From assembly GCA_030526195.1 (NCBI GenBank), contig JAUNDG010000013.1:1-64000 (forward strand): a stretch of 64,000 nucleotides of DNA, read 5' to 3'. A program made the position numbers and the translations under genes. The DNA comes from Lachnospiraceae bacterium (lineage in GTDB: Bacteria; Bacillota; Clostridia; Lachnospirales; Lachnospiraceae). The notes beneath the pieces were generated by a model. That model worked only from the letters and a program-made list of their open reading frames with translations, was not told where the DNA came from and did not search any database. Positions 51,443 through 59,836 of this stretch are shown here, piece by piece; the first letter of the stretch is position 1, and the number at the start of each line of letters is the position of its first letter.

Positions 51443-52153
51443 CTAGATGGCTTCATCCTCCTCCAGCAGCAGGCAGGCACACAACCCTTCCATAGGCTGA
51501 TAGCAGCGGATGACCAGGGTTTTATCGACCTCGGGGCTGTAATCCCGGATGGTACAGGTGGTGCCGTTTAAGGCCACATTAGCGTAGGAAATGAGCCATT
51601 TGGGATCGGCATTGGGGAAGATCTCGTAGAAAGACTGATCCAGCATTTCTTCCAGAGTCTTATTCTCCAGGGCTTCCATGGCCTTGTTGCAGTACCGGAA
51701 GATGAAGTCGATTCCCTTGCCCTTCTCATCGAACAGAAGCTGAATAACGCAGAAGGCAGCGGGCATATCATCCAGAATGCCGAAGGCTGTCGTCAGGTCC
51801 TCGATGTTGGCGATGGGCTTGTTGATGTTACGGTTCAGCGCATCGTTGAGACTCTGATGAGCCTTGAGGCCCCGCTTACGTCCGTCAAAAACACGACCGT
51901 CCAGCATGGTGTAAACATTCTTATCAATATTGATGATCTGATTTTTGGCCACCAGAATGCCTTTTTTGATCATGCAAAAATCATCCGCCGGCAGCGCATC
52001 CCGCATGCTCTTGATGGTGTGGAAGCAGGAGATGACACGCTCATCCATCAGATGAATGCAGGACTTATTGTCCTCCCGGATGATGTACTTGATGTTGGAG
52101 GCATGAATGTTGTTTTTCCGGAAAAAATGCTTGATAGTAGACAACTGTTCCAT
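51443..52153 (-). CDS. LytTR-like DNA-binding plus PAS-like protein
   Basis: A 236-residue protein. Residues about 10-95 look like a LytTR domain placed at the N-terminus: SNIKYIIREDNKSCIHL, then FCMIKKGILVAKNQIINIDKNVYTM matching the F-x-x-I-x-x-x-x-x-VN-x-x-x-I core, and a final RVFDGRKRGLKAH. Residues about 115-230 are PAS-like (DDMPAAFCVIQLLFDEKG, FRYCNKAMEALENKTLEEM, SFYEIFPNADPKWL). This order, DNA-binding first and sensor second, is the reverse of most LytTR regulators, and no receiver is present. ATG 52153 has GGGAGAAC upstream; 20 more residues are open but lack an RBS. It may sense a small molecule directly. It stands alone. Confidence 0.7.
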   Translation of the reverse strand: MEQLSTIKHFFRKNNIHASNIKYIIREDNKSCIHLMDERVISCFHTIKSMRDALPADDFCMIKKGILVAKNQIINIDKNVYTMLDGRVFDGRKRGLKAHQSLNDALNRNINKPIANIEDLTTAFGILDDMPAAFCVIQLLFDEKGKGIDFIFRYCNKAMEALENKTLEEMLDQSFYEIFPNADPKWLISYANVALNGTTCTIRDYSPEVDKTLVIRCYQPMEGLCACLLLEEDEAI

Positions 52154-52399
52154 AGTTGGGTTCTCCCGATATATATTAATGAAGATAGTCTGTATGAGCG
52201 ATAACCGGCTCATGCGATAACGATCATGTCAGAAAACAGATCATAGCAAAACAGATGTATCCAAATAATCGTGTTCAGTGAGTTGGCAGCGCCGGCCGGC
52301 GCATAATCATATAAATCAATAGAATCTATGATATTAATATCATAGGTATACTTGATTAAGTGCGTACAAATTGAGTTTAATTGAAAGACTTCCAAATGT

Positions 52400-52433
52400 C
52401 AAAGGGGACTGCCGTTTGCGGCAGTCCCCTTTG
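52400..52433. terminator. Intrinsic terminator downstream of the aquaporin gene
   Basis: CAAAGGGGACTGCCG and CGGCAGTCCCCTTTG pair around TTTG, a very stable stem. The 240-base stretch before it, back to 52154, is AT-rich and carries only the upstream region of the LytTR-PAS gene. Confidence 0.85.
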
Positions 52434-52515
52434 TGAACAGGGAACAAGCAATCCCTCCGTACACTATGCGGAAAGACCATGGAGGAGTCTTTGGGAAAGC
52501 TTGGGCAAAGCCGCT

Positions 52516-53202
52516 TTATTTTTCAAGGAACTTGTAAATAACAGCGGCAATAGCGGCACCAATGAACGGACCGACGATGAAGACCCACAGGCAGCTCAGC
52601 GGAGCACCGTTGCCGTTGACAGCAGCGACGATGGCCGGGCCAAGGCTTCTGGCCGGGTTGACGGATGTACCGGTAAGACCGATGCCCAGGATGTGAACCA
52701 GAGTCAGAGTCAGACCGATGATCAGACCGCCGAAGGAACCATGGTTGGCTTTCTTGGATGTGACACCCAGGATAACCATAACGAAGATGGCTGTCAGCAC
52801 AATCTCAACCAGGAGACCGGCACCAACGCTGCCGTTCACACCGCCAAGACCGTTGGAACCGAAACCGCCTGTCATGTCAGTCACACCGCCCATACCGAAG
52901 ATACCGGCAAGAAGACCGGCACCGGCAAGAGCGCCGAGGCACTGAGCGATCACATAGCCGACGAAATCAGTGACAGTCATACCGCCGCTGATCAGGACGC
53001 CTAAAGAAACAGCCGGGTTGATGTGGCAGCCGGAGATGTTGCCCACACAGTAGGCCATACCGACGATGACAAGACCGAAGGCCAGGGCAGTCAGCAGATA
53101 ACCGCTGCCGTTGGCGGCATCACAGCCCACCAGCATGGCTGTTCCGCAGCCAAGCACCACAAGTGTTAAAGTACCGATAAATTCTGCAATGAGTTTTTTC
53201 AT
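52516..53202 (-). CDS. aqpZ: Aquaporin Z-like MIP channel
   Basis: A 228-residue six-helix channel with both NPA loops, SGCHINPAVSLG and GTSVNPARSLGPA. The residues around the second loop (Arg after NPA, small His/Cys-free filter) and length fit the AqpZ water channel rather than the larger glycerol facilitators. Start ATG 53202 has AAAGGAGAGG upstream. It has a clear own promoter and terminator. The gene symbol is by family resemblance. Confidence 0.88.
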   Translation of the reverse strand: MKKLIAEFIGTLTLVVLGCGTAMLVGCDAANGSGYLLTALAFGLVIVGMAYCVGNISGCHINPAVSLGVLISGGMTVTDFVGYVIAQCLGALAGAGLLAGIFGMGGVTDMTGGFGSNGLGGVNGSVGAGLLVEIVLTAIFVMVILGVTSKKANHGSFGGLIIGLTLTLVHILGIGLTGTSVNPARSLGPAIVAAVNGNGAPLSCLWVFIVGPFIGAAIAAVIYKFLEK

Positions 53203-53231
53203 TTTTCCTCTCCTTTCATGAAAACGGTATC

Positions 53232-53259
53232 AGTATATCAAAAAGAAAATGAATGTCAA
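53232..53259 (-). promoter_or_regulatory. Promoter of the aquaporin gene
   Basis: Minus strand TTGACA (53259-53254), 16-base spacer, TATACT (53237-53232), 30 bases ahead of the start. Confidence 0.8.
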
Positions 53260-53370
53260 TTAAAATACCGAAAAAATTAAATAAAATGCCTAAATTGATT
53301 TTATAAACAAATTAAACGGCTTGAAAATGCATTTAAATGCAAAAATTGACAAAATAAAGAGCTAAATCCA

Positions 53371-53399
53371 TTGACTTTATATCCTCGACTCCCTACAAT
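53371..53399 (+). promoter_or_regulatory. Promoter of the MscS-family gene
   Basis: TTGACT (53371-53376), 17-base spacer, TACAAT (53394-53399). It gives a leader of about 45 bases and excludes upstream in-frame starts. Confidence 0.8.
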
Positions 53400-53449
53400 A
53401 CGTATGCGTATAGTTTTTGTGTCTATTATATGAGGAGAGTATCTTATTT

Positions 53450-56400
53450 ATGAGATCGACAAAGAAAACCTGTATCATAGCCGCTGCGCTGTCCATCATC
53501 GGCGCGGCGCTGCTGGCGGTGCTGGTCTACGGTGTTTATATGAAGACAGCCGTGAACCGGCAGCTGGACAACTCCCGGCAGAAGCTGGCCATCATCCACG
53601 AACAGCTGGATGAGCTGGAAATCGAAAAAGCCGGGGAAATGGAAGCCTTCGACAGCTTGTATGCTGCCAAGGCCGACACACTGGCGCTGTTATTCCAGGT
53701 GGATCCCACCTATGAGGTGACAGACGACCATCTGCTGGAGCAGGCGGCACTGCTTCAGGTCGAAAATGTGTCTGTCGTCAACCGTCAGGGTCAGCCTCTG
53801 GCCGCCGCCCGGGCAGAAGAGCATGACTTAAGCTCAAGCCGTTTTGATCAGCTCCGGGATGTGTTCGGAAATGGCGCTTCCGCCGAGCCCGTGACCATCA
53901 GCGGCGACAAGACCCTGCGTTACTTCGGCAGCCGTATCGACAACACCCGTATGGTGGTGCTGTCCGTGGACACCGATCGTCTGAAGGATGAACTGGCGGT
54001 GACCGCTTCCGTGGGCAGTGTGCTGGACGGCATGCATGTGGGCCAGAACGGCTTTGCCTTCGCGGTATCTCCGCTGAACGATACCTTCGTGTATTATCCG
54101 GAAGCTTCTCTGCAGGATAAGAATATCGCGGCCGCCGGTCTTGATATCAATCAGCTGTCTGACGGCGTCAATGATTTCATGACCATCAACGGGGCGAAGT
54201 ATTTCTGTTCTGTAGCCGATATGGACGGCTACCGCATCGTCTGTGCCGTACCGGAGTCTGAGATTACACGGACCGCCTGCCTCACCATGGTGATCGCTCT
54301 GATCGTATTCCTGGTACTGGCCGGTATCCTGTCCCTGTATGCCGTGCTTCTCCGCAGAGAGCAGAATCAGGCCGCCATGGTCGCGATGGCGGATGCTCAG
54401 GCTGAAAACAGGCCCCAGGCTGAAGGTCGGTCACCGGCAGACACACCGGCTTCACGAGCCAAACGGACAGGTCGTTTCAATCCCACCATGAGCAAGAAAC
54501 TTATGGTGGCCGGTATCATCGCCCTCGTCGCCACCTTCATCGTGGCCTACTTCGTGCAGACCCTGATGGCCATCTCCACCCAGTCCGTGACCAACGGCCG
54601 TCGTGCCGTGGAGGCGGTTCACGCCCTGGAAGAAAGCGCCCTTGAAGCGGAAACCCTGAACGCTGAATATAAAGAAGATTATATTGAAAAGGCCGAGCAG
54701 GCTGCCTTCATTCTGAAGCATCTTGACCGGGAGGCTCTGACAGAGACCTTCATGCTGCGCCTGCGAGATGCCCTGCGTCTTGATGCCATCCAGTATTTCG
54801 ATGCCAACGGCCATACCATCGCCAGCACATCGAATCTGTGGAATTACACCCTGAGCACCGATCCTGCCGATCAGTCCTATGCCTTCCGCGCCATATTAGA
54901 GGGCAAAACCCTGGCGGTGGTGCAGGATCCCCAGATCAATGAAACCGACGGCGTCATCAAGCAGTACAGCGGTGTGGCGGTGACAGATGACGATCATCGC
55001 ATCACCGGTCTTGTCCAGGTAGCGGCCGTGCCGGAGAAACTGGCAGAAAAAATCCGCTGCGCCCGTCTTGATCATGTGCTGCCGGGCATTCAGACCGGCA
55101 ACAACGGTTTCGTCTTTGCCGTTGACAAGGAAACCCACGTGGTGGATTATGCGCCCAAAGACGAGGTGATCGGCCTGCAGGCCGAGGACTGTGGCATGAA
55201 AGCGCATCAGTTCATGCCCGGCTTCAGCGACTACGTCACTCTCAAAGGCTCCACCTATTTCACCACCTGCCAGGCTTACGAAGATGAACTTCTGTATGTG
55301 GCCATCCCCGCCGGCTCCCTCAACAAACTGAGCCTGCCCATGGCCCTCATCATTTCCTTCTTCACCCTCATCTGGCTGGTGATCTTCTGGTTATGTGTTT
55401 CTTATGAAAATGGGGCTGCCGACGCCCGCCGCATCATTTCCGAAGAAAAAGCTGATAAGCCCGAAAATGAGGATGATGATCGCATGGTCACGGTGACACT
55501 GGAGGGTGGCAAAACCGCTAAGACCCGGTCAGTGGCCGGTCGGTGGAGCCACCGCGATCTGAAATGGCACAGCAAAACCGTGGAGCAGAAGCTGGGCTCC
55601 GTGATCCTTGGGGTGCTCACCGTGCTGTCTGTCATTTTCCTCATCATTATGATGAATGCGGATAAGGTCTTCGCGGAAGACTCCATCATTCATTACATTC
55701 TGAAGGGCACCTGGCAGAAGGGCCTCAACATTTTCGCCGTGACAGATTGCGTCATTGTCACTGTCAGTGTGCTGGCGGTGAGCGCTCTGGTGAGACGCCT
55801 CATCATGTTCCTGGCCGCCAATCTGGGCGCCAAGGGCGAAACCCTGTGCCGGATCCTCGACAACTTTATCAAGTTTGCCGTGTTCATCGGCCTTCTGTAT
55901 TATTGTCTCAACCTGCTGGGTGTTGACGTGGCCACGCTGGTGGCTTCCGCCGGTATCCTGTCCCTGATCATCGGCCTTGGGGCCAACAGTCTGGTCAGCG
56001 ATATTCTGGCCGGTCTCTTCATCGTCTTTGAAGGTGAATTCCAGGTGGGCGACATCGTCACCATCGACGGCTTCCGCGGCACGGTCATTGAGATCGGTAT
56101 CCGGACCACCAAGGTGAAGGAAGGCGCCGGTAATGTGAAGATCTTCTCTAACCGGAACGTTCACAGCGTCCTCAACATGACCAAGGATTACTCTGTGGTG
56201 TCCTGCCGCATGAGCATGGAATACGGCGAAGACCTCATTTACGTGGAAAAGGTTCTGTCCCACGAGCTGCAGAAAATCGCCAAAAAACTGCCGGCCATCA
56301 AGGATGGGCCCTTCTACAAGGGCGTGGCCGAGCTGGGCGACAATTCTGTCGATATTCTGGTCATTGCCAAGTGTGCCGAGGCTGACCGCATCCAGCTGGA

Positions 56401-56590
56401 TCGTGACCTTCGCCGCGAAATGAAGCTCGTCTTCGATAAGTACGGCATCAACATCCCGTATCCGCAGATGGTCATCAATGAACCGGCCACCGATTTCCAT
56501 CACATCACCAAACATGATGAAATGAAGGTTCAGAAGTTCCTGGAAGAACAGCGGGAACTGACCAGAACCATCGTTGAGGATCAGAAGTGA
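53450..56590 (+). CDS. MscS-family mechanosensitive channel with two Cache-like sensor modules
   Basis: A 1046-residue membrane protein. Two similar units, each a membrane helix, an extracellular Cache-like domain and a second helix, cover about 8-300 and 360-655; VGQNGFAFAVSPLNDTFVYYP and TGNNGFVFAVDKETHVVDYA are matching strands. Both units look like chemoreceptor or diguanylate cyclase sensors. Membrane helices from about 715 lead into an MscS domain: LIIGLGANSLVSDILAGLFI pore helix, GDIVTIDGFRGTVIEIGIRT beta domain and a C-terminal alpha/beta region. Common MscS proteins are 280-350 residues; ligand-sensing extensions of this size are unusual. ATG 53450 has GAGGAG twelve bases upstream. 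Ligand gating of an osmotic channel is inferred. Confidence 0.85.
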   Translation: MRSTKKTCIIAAALSIIGAALLAVLVYGVYMKTAVNRQLDNSRQKLAIIHEQLDELEIEKAGEMEAFDSLYAAKADTLALLFQVDPTYEVTDDHLLEQAALLQVENVSVVNRQGQPLAAARAEEHDLSSSRFDQLRDVFGNGASAEPVTISGDKTLRYFGSRIDNTRMVVLSVDTDRLKDELAVTASVGSVLDGMHVGQNGFAFAVSPLNDTFVYYPEASLQDKNIAAAGLDINQLSDGVNDFMTINGAKYFCSVADMDGYRIVCAVPESEITRTACLTMVIALIVFLVLAGILSLYAVLLRREQNQAAMVAMADAQAENRPQAEGRSPADTPASRAKRTGRFNPTMSKKLMVAGIIALVATFIVAYFVQTLMAISTQSVTNGRRAVEAVHALEESALEAETLNAEYKEDYIEKAEQAAFILKHLDREALTETFMLRLRDALRLDAIQYFDANGHTIASTSNLWNYTLSTDPADQSYAFRAILEGKTLAVVQDPQINETDGVIKQYSGVAVTDDDHRITGLVQVAAVPEKLAEKIRCARLDHVLPGIQTGNNGFVFAVDKETHVVDYAPKDEVIGLQAEDCGMKAHQFMPGFSDYVTLKGSTYFTTCQAYEDELLYVAIPAGSLNKLSLPMALIISFFTLIWLVIFWLCVSYENGAADARRIISEEKADKPENEDDDRMVTVTLEGGKTAKTRSVAGRWSHRDLKWHSKTVEQKLGSVILGVLTVLSVIFLIIMMNADKVFAEDSIIHYILKGTWQKGLNIFAVTDCVIVTVSVLAVSALVRRLIMFLAANLGAKGETLCRILDNFIKFAVFIGLLYYCLNLLGVDVATLVASAGILSLIIGLGANSLVSDILAGLFIVFEGEFQVGDIVTIDGFRGTVIEIGIRTTKVKEGAGNVKIFSNRNVHSVLNMTKDYSVVSCRMSMEYGEDLIYVEKVLSHELQKIAKKLPAIKDGPFYKGVAELGDNSVDILVIAKCAEADRIQLDRDLRREMKLVFDKYGINIPYPQMVINEPATDFHHITKHDEMKVQKFLEEQRELTRTIVEDQK

Positions 56591-56621
56591 TTCCCATCGT
56601 CGGATACAAAGCAGAATAAGT

Positions 56622-56667
56622 AAAAAAAGACCGTCAGCACGATATGCCGTGCGACGGTCTTTTTTCA
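56622..56667. terminator. Bidirectional intrinsic terminator
   Basis: AAAAAAGACCGTC with GCACG pairs with CGTGC and GACGGTCTTTTTT. It lies between the MscS and LRR lipoprotein genes, which converge. Confidence 0.92.
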
Positions 56668-56715
56668 GGCTTGTGACTTATTGAGCGTTTGTGTCAGGTC
56701 CGCTGGGTTTTGGAC

Positions 56716-59298
56716 TTACCCCTTGCCCAGCAGCTCCAGCTCCACATAGAGGCGGTAATCATCGCCGGCCATGTGGTATTCATCCGCATTTTTCGTGACG
56801 CCGGCGCCCAGCACACGGCAGCGGGCTCCGGGGCTCATAAGGATTTCCTTTTCGTTGGAATTCATATGGAGATCGATGTATCCGCAACCGATCTCATCGA
56901 AGGCTTCCTTCTTGCCGTAAATAACGAAGATCGTCTGGCCGAAGCTGTCGGCGGCGCTTTCAAGGAGAGAGGTGCTCACCAGTGTATCCAGCACAAATTC
57001 ATTGCCGACAGCCTGCTGAATGGCCTTGAGGCTATGGTCGCTGCCCACCGCATCATCCAGCTGATAATCGTAGATACCGGTCATGACGATCACATCCTCC
57101 GGCTGACGGAAGCGCGCCAGCTCGGTTTCGCAGCCGTGGTCGATCATCCGATACATATCCCGGAAGTCCTCGCCGAAGTCGTCGATCTTTGTGTTGGCCA
57201 GAGCTCTGTCGGACTGGGCGGCCACCATGGGACGGAAATGCTGCACCATCTGGCCTTTGTACATCATATTGTAAAGGTTCCGCTCATCGCTGTCGGGGAC
57301 GGCCGGGTTGAACTCACGATAGGCCGCGGACCATTCATCCGCTTCTGTGTCGGTGGTGATGAGGCGATAACCGGAGCGATCAAAGCCATCACCGGCCGGC
57401 GGCTCGGAGGTGCCGTCGCTTGTGACGGTGACGTCATAGGCAAAGATGACATTCCCGGTCACCGCATAGGCGTCGCAGGTGCCGGCTTTGTGGGCTGTGA
57501 GGACACCATTTTCATCAACAGAGGCCACGGTGGGATCCTTTGTCGAGAAGGCGGTATCCTCAAGTGATGCACCGGCGGGCAGGAGAGAGGTGGTCTCATC
57601 CCCGGCCAGGCTAAGAGTCTTCACGGAAACATCCGGGAGCGCGGTGAAAATGCCCAGCTGATGCTCACGGGCAAAGGCGGCAGCGGCGGAATCCTCCGGA
57701 CCCACCAGGTACTGGGGTGAGGCGAAAGCATTGTCCTCGATCTCCGTGACGGAGGCGGGCAGGATGATCGCCTTTACATTGCGATGACCGGCAAAGGCAT
57801 TTTCGCCCACGACGGCGGTGCCATCCCGGAGCGTCACGGTGGTCTCCTCAAGGGTAGGCAGGCAGATCAGGGCCTTTTGCAGCGCATCGTTGTAGAGCAC
57901 CCCATTTTCGAGGGAAAGCCCCGGAGCGGTGGTCATTTCACAGCTGTAAATGCAATCGAAGGTGCCGGCCCCGACCGCGGTCAGGGTTGAGGGCAGCCCC
58001 ATGGTTTCCAGAGCCCCGCAGTTGCTGAAGGCCTCTTTGCCGATGGCGGTGATGCCCTCCGGCAGTGTGATGGTGGTCATGTCGCCGCAGTACGCAAAGG
58101 CTTCGTCCGGAATCTCCTCAATACCGGCGGGCAGGTCAAGGCTGCCGAGGCTCGTGTAGGAAAATGCCCTTGCCCCGATGGCGGTCACCCCTGCGGGGAG
58201 AGTCAGGCTCGTCAGCTGATAAGCATTGTAGAACGCATCCGGGCCGATGGTGGTGACGCTGTCCGGCACGGTGTAGCCGGCATCGGCTTTATCGCCGGGG
58301 TAGGCCACGAGCGTGGTCATGTCCTTGGTGAAAATGACACCGTCCACAGCTGTATAGGTCTCATTTCCCTCCTCCACGGTGTAGGTCGTCACCGGTGTGG
58401 CGGCAAAGCACTTCTCACCGAGGCTGGTGACCTCGGCGGGCACGACGGGAGCGGTGCCGGCTTCGCAGAAGGCTCTGTCACCGATGCTTGTCAGACCATT
58501 TTCGAAAATGATGCTCTGCAGGCCGCGACATCTTTCGAAGACACCCTGACCGATTTCCCGACAGGGATAGGTGACGGTTGTGAGGGCTTCGCAGTCAGAA
58601 AATGCCCAGTCGCCCACGGTTTCAACAGCGGCGGGCAGCTCGATGGCGGTAAGGCCGGTGCACTTGGCAAAGGCGCTCTTACCCACGGCCGTGACGGAAT
58701 CAGGAATGGCAAGGCCGGTGAGGGCTTCGCACTGATAGAAGGTCCGATCCGGAATGGTCGTTAAGGTGTCATTCAGGGCGACATCCGACAGGGCGATGCA
58801 ACCGGCAAAGACATATTCCCCCAGGGAGGTCAGGCTTGCCGGGAGGGTCACGTTGTTTAAGCGCTGGCAGTAGAGGAAAGCCCCGTCCCCGATGATGGTG
58901 ATGCCGGCGGGCAGGTTGATGGTTTTGAGGAAGTTGCAGCCGGAGAAGGCCCCACGGCCGATGGCGGTCAGGGTATCCGGCAGCATGACGGATTCAATGT
59001 AGGGGTTGCACTCGAAGGCATAGTCCCCGATGGCGGTGACCGTTTTCCCGTCGATGGCGGCGGGAATGGTGACGGCGGTTTCACGGCCGTCATAGCCGGT
59101 AATCATCAAGGTGCCGTCGGCCTGCGCCTCAGAGGCGAAGGCGGCAGCGTCGACATTTTCGGCAGCGGTATCGCCGGCGGATGCCTCAGTAGTTTCAGGT
59201 GTCTGTGTTTGGCCAACGTTTGCGGAAGCGCCGGCGCAACCGGTAAGAGAGGCGGTGCAGAGGACGCTCAGCATCAAAGCCAGATATTTCTTTTTCAT
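56716..59298 (-). CDS. BspA-like LRR lipoprotein with C-terminal ADP-ribosyltransferase-like domain
   Basis: An 860-residue lipoprotein. Signal and lipobox are SVLCTASLTGC. Residues about 55-560 hold roughly fourteen LRR_5 (BspA/TpLRR) repeats of the type L-P-x-x-(I/V)-x-x-IG-x-x-AF-x-x-C. An Ig-like (Big_2) module follows (FSTKDPTVASVDENGVLTAH). The last 200 residues match the ADP-ribosyltransferase exoenzyme fold: IVMTGIYDYQ in place of the YRG strand, TLVSTSLLESAADSF with the STS motif, and SNEKEILMSPGARCRVL with the E-x-E loop. The first catalytic Arg is missing (VMTG for VYRG). Starts ATG 59304 and 59298 share one AAAGG; 59298 has better spacing. Its upstream region carries the GGGGAA operator. 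Confidence 0.8.
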   Translation of the reverse strand: MKKKYLALMLSVLCTASLTGCAGASANVGQTQTPETTEASAGDTAAENVDAAAFASEAQADGTLMITGYDGRETAVTIPAAIDGKTVTAIGDYAFECNPYIESVMLPDTLTAIGRGAFSGCNFLKTINLPAGITIIGDGAFLYCQRLNNVTLPASLTSLGEYVFAGCIALSDVALNDTLTTIPDRTFYQCEALTGLAIPDSVTAVGKSAFAKCTGLTAIELPAAVETVGDWAFSDCEALTTVTYPCREIGQGVFERCRGLQSIIFENGLTSIGDRAFCEAGTAPVVPAEVTSLGEKCFAATPVTTYTVEEGNETYTAVDGVIFTKDMTTLVAYPGDKADAGYTVPDSVTTIGPDAFYNAYQLTSLTLPAGVTAIGARAFSYTSLGSLDLPAGIEEIPDEAFAYCGDMTTITLPEGITAIGKEAFSNCGALETMGLPSTLTAVGAGTFDCIYSCEMTTAPGLSLENGVLYNDALQKALICLPTLEETTVTLRDGTAVVGENAFAGHRNVKAIILPASVTEIEDNAFASPQYLVGPEDSAAAAFAREHQLGIFTALPDVSVKTLSLAGDETTSLLPAGASLEDTAFSTKDPTVASVDENGVLTAHKAGTCDAYAVTGNVIFAYDVTVTSDGTSEPPAGDGFDRSGYRLITTDTEADEWSAAYREFNPAVPDSDERNLYNMMYKGQMVQHFRPMVAAQSDRALANTKIDDFGEDFRDMYRMIDHGCETELARFRQPEDVIVMTGIYDYQLDDAVGSDHSLKAIQQAVGNEFVLDTLVSTSLLESAADSFGQTIFVIYGKKEAFDEIGCGYIDLHMNSNEKEILMSPGARCRVLGAGVTKNADEYHMAGDDYRLYVELELLGKG

Positions 59299-59836
59299 AA
59301 TCATAAACCTTTCGTTTCTGACGTATGGCCCCCGGTTCGTCTTGATAAGAAGAAACCGAAGACTCTTTGCGGGCCGATGGCGGGCTTAAGGCTCACGGCA
59401 TCGGTTAGTGATTCCGGCAGCATATGCATTGCGGGAATCACTTATATATTAAGAAAAGAGTACCACAATCGCGGCGGATTCTCTATTCCCCATTCCTTCC
59501 CCTTAGTCAATGCTTTCCATCAATATCGCACACCGCAGGGCACATCAGGCCTACTCACGGACAGACAGACGGGGCCCGAAATCCGCCAAAACAGCGGAAT
59601 CAAAGAGGTCCTGGCCGACCGGGGGCGGAGAGTAGCCTAAGCCTTAGTTTTGAGGAAAAAAACAGATTTTCGCCGACTATCGGTATGGATTTAAATGAAA
59701 ATTAATAATTAAGGCGATTATGTAATATTTTGGCAACTTTTTGCGGGAAAGTGTTCTGCTATAATAATAAGTTGAAGAAATCTATCTAAATGGCGTATTC
59801 AGGCCATTTGGTCTGTCCACAGGAGGTCCTGACAGC
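59299..59836. promoter_or_regulatory. Divergent regulatory region with GGGGAA operator
   Basis: A 538-base gap. On the minus strand GGGGAA boxes at 59502-59497 and 59491-59486 are 11 bp apart, followed after 23 bases by a weak TACTCT (59462-59457). The DNA around them (CTCTATTCCCCA) matches the sensor kinase operator. On the plus strand TATAAT (59760-59765) is a likely -10 for the gene at 59837. The middle part shows no open frame or fold that I recognise. Confidence 0.55.

Noticed and set aside
55529..56515. Long minus-strand frame opposite the MscS domain
   Set aside because: Antisense shadow with a His/Asp-rich product; the plus strand has clear MscS motifs.
56716..57320. Functional link between the ADP-ribosyltransferase-like lipoprotein and the sirtuin/macrodomain pair
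   Set aside because: They are over 50 kb apart, one is exported and the others are cytosolic, and no shared regulatory motif was seen.
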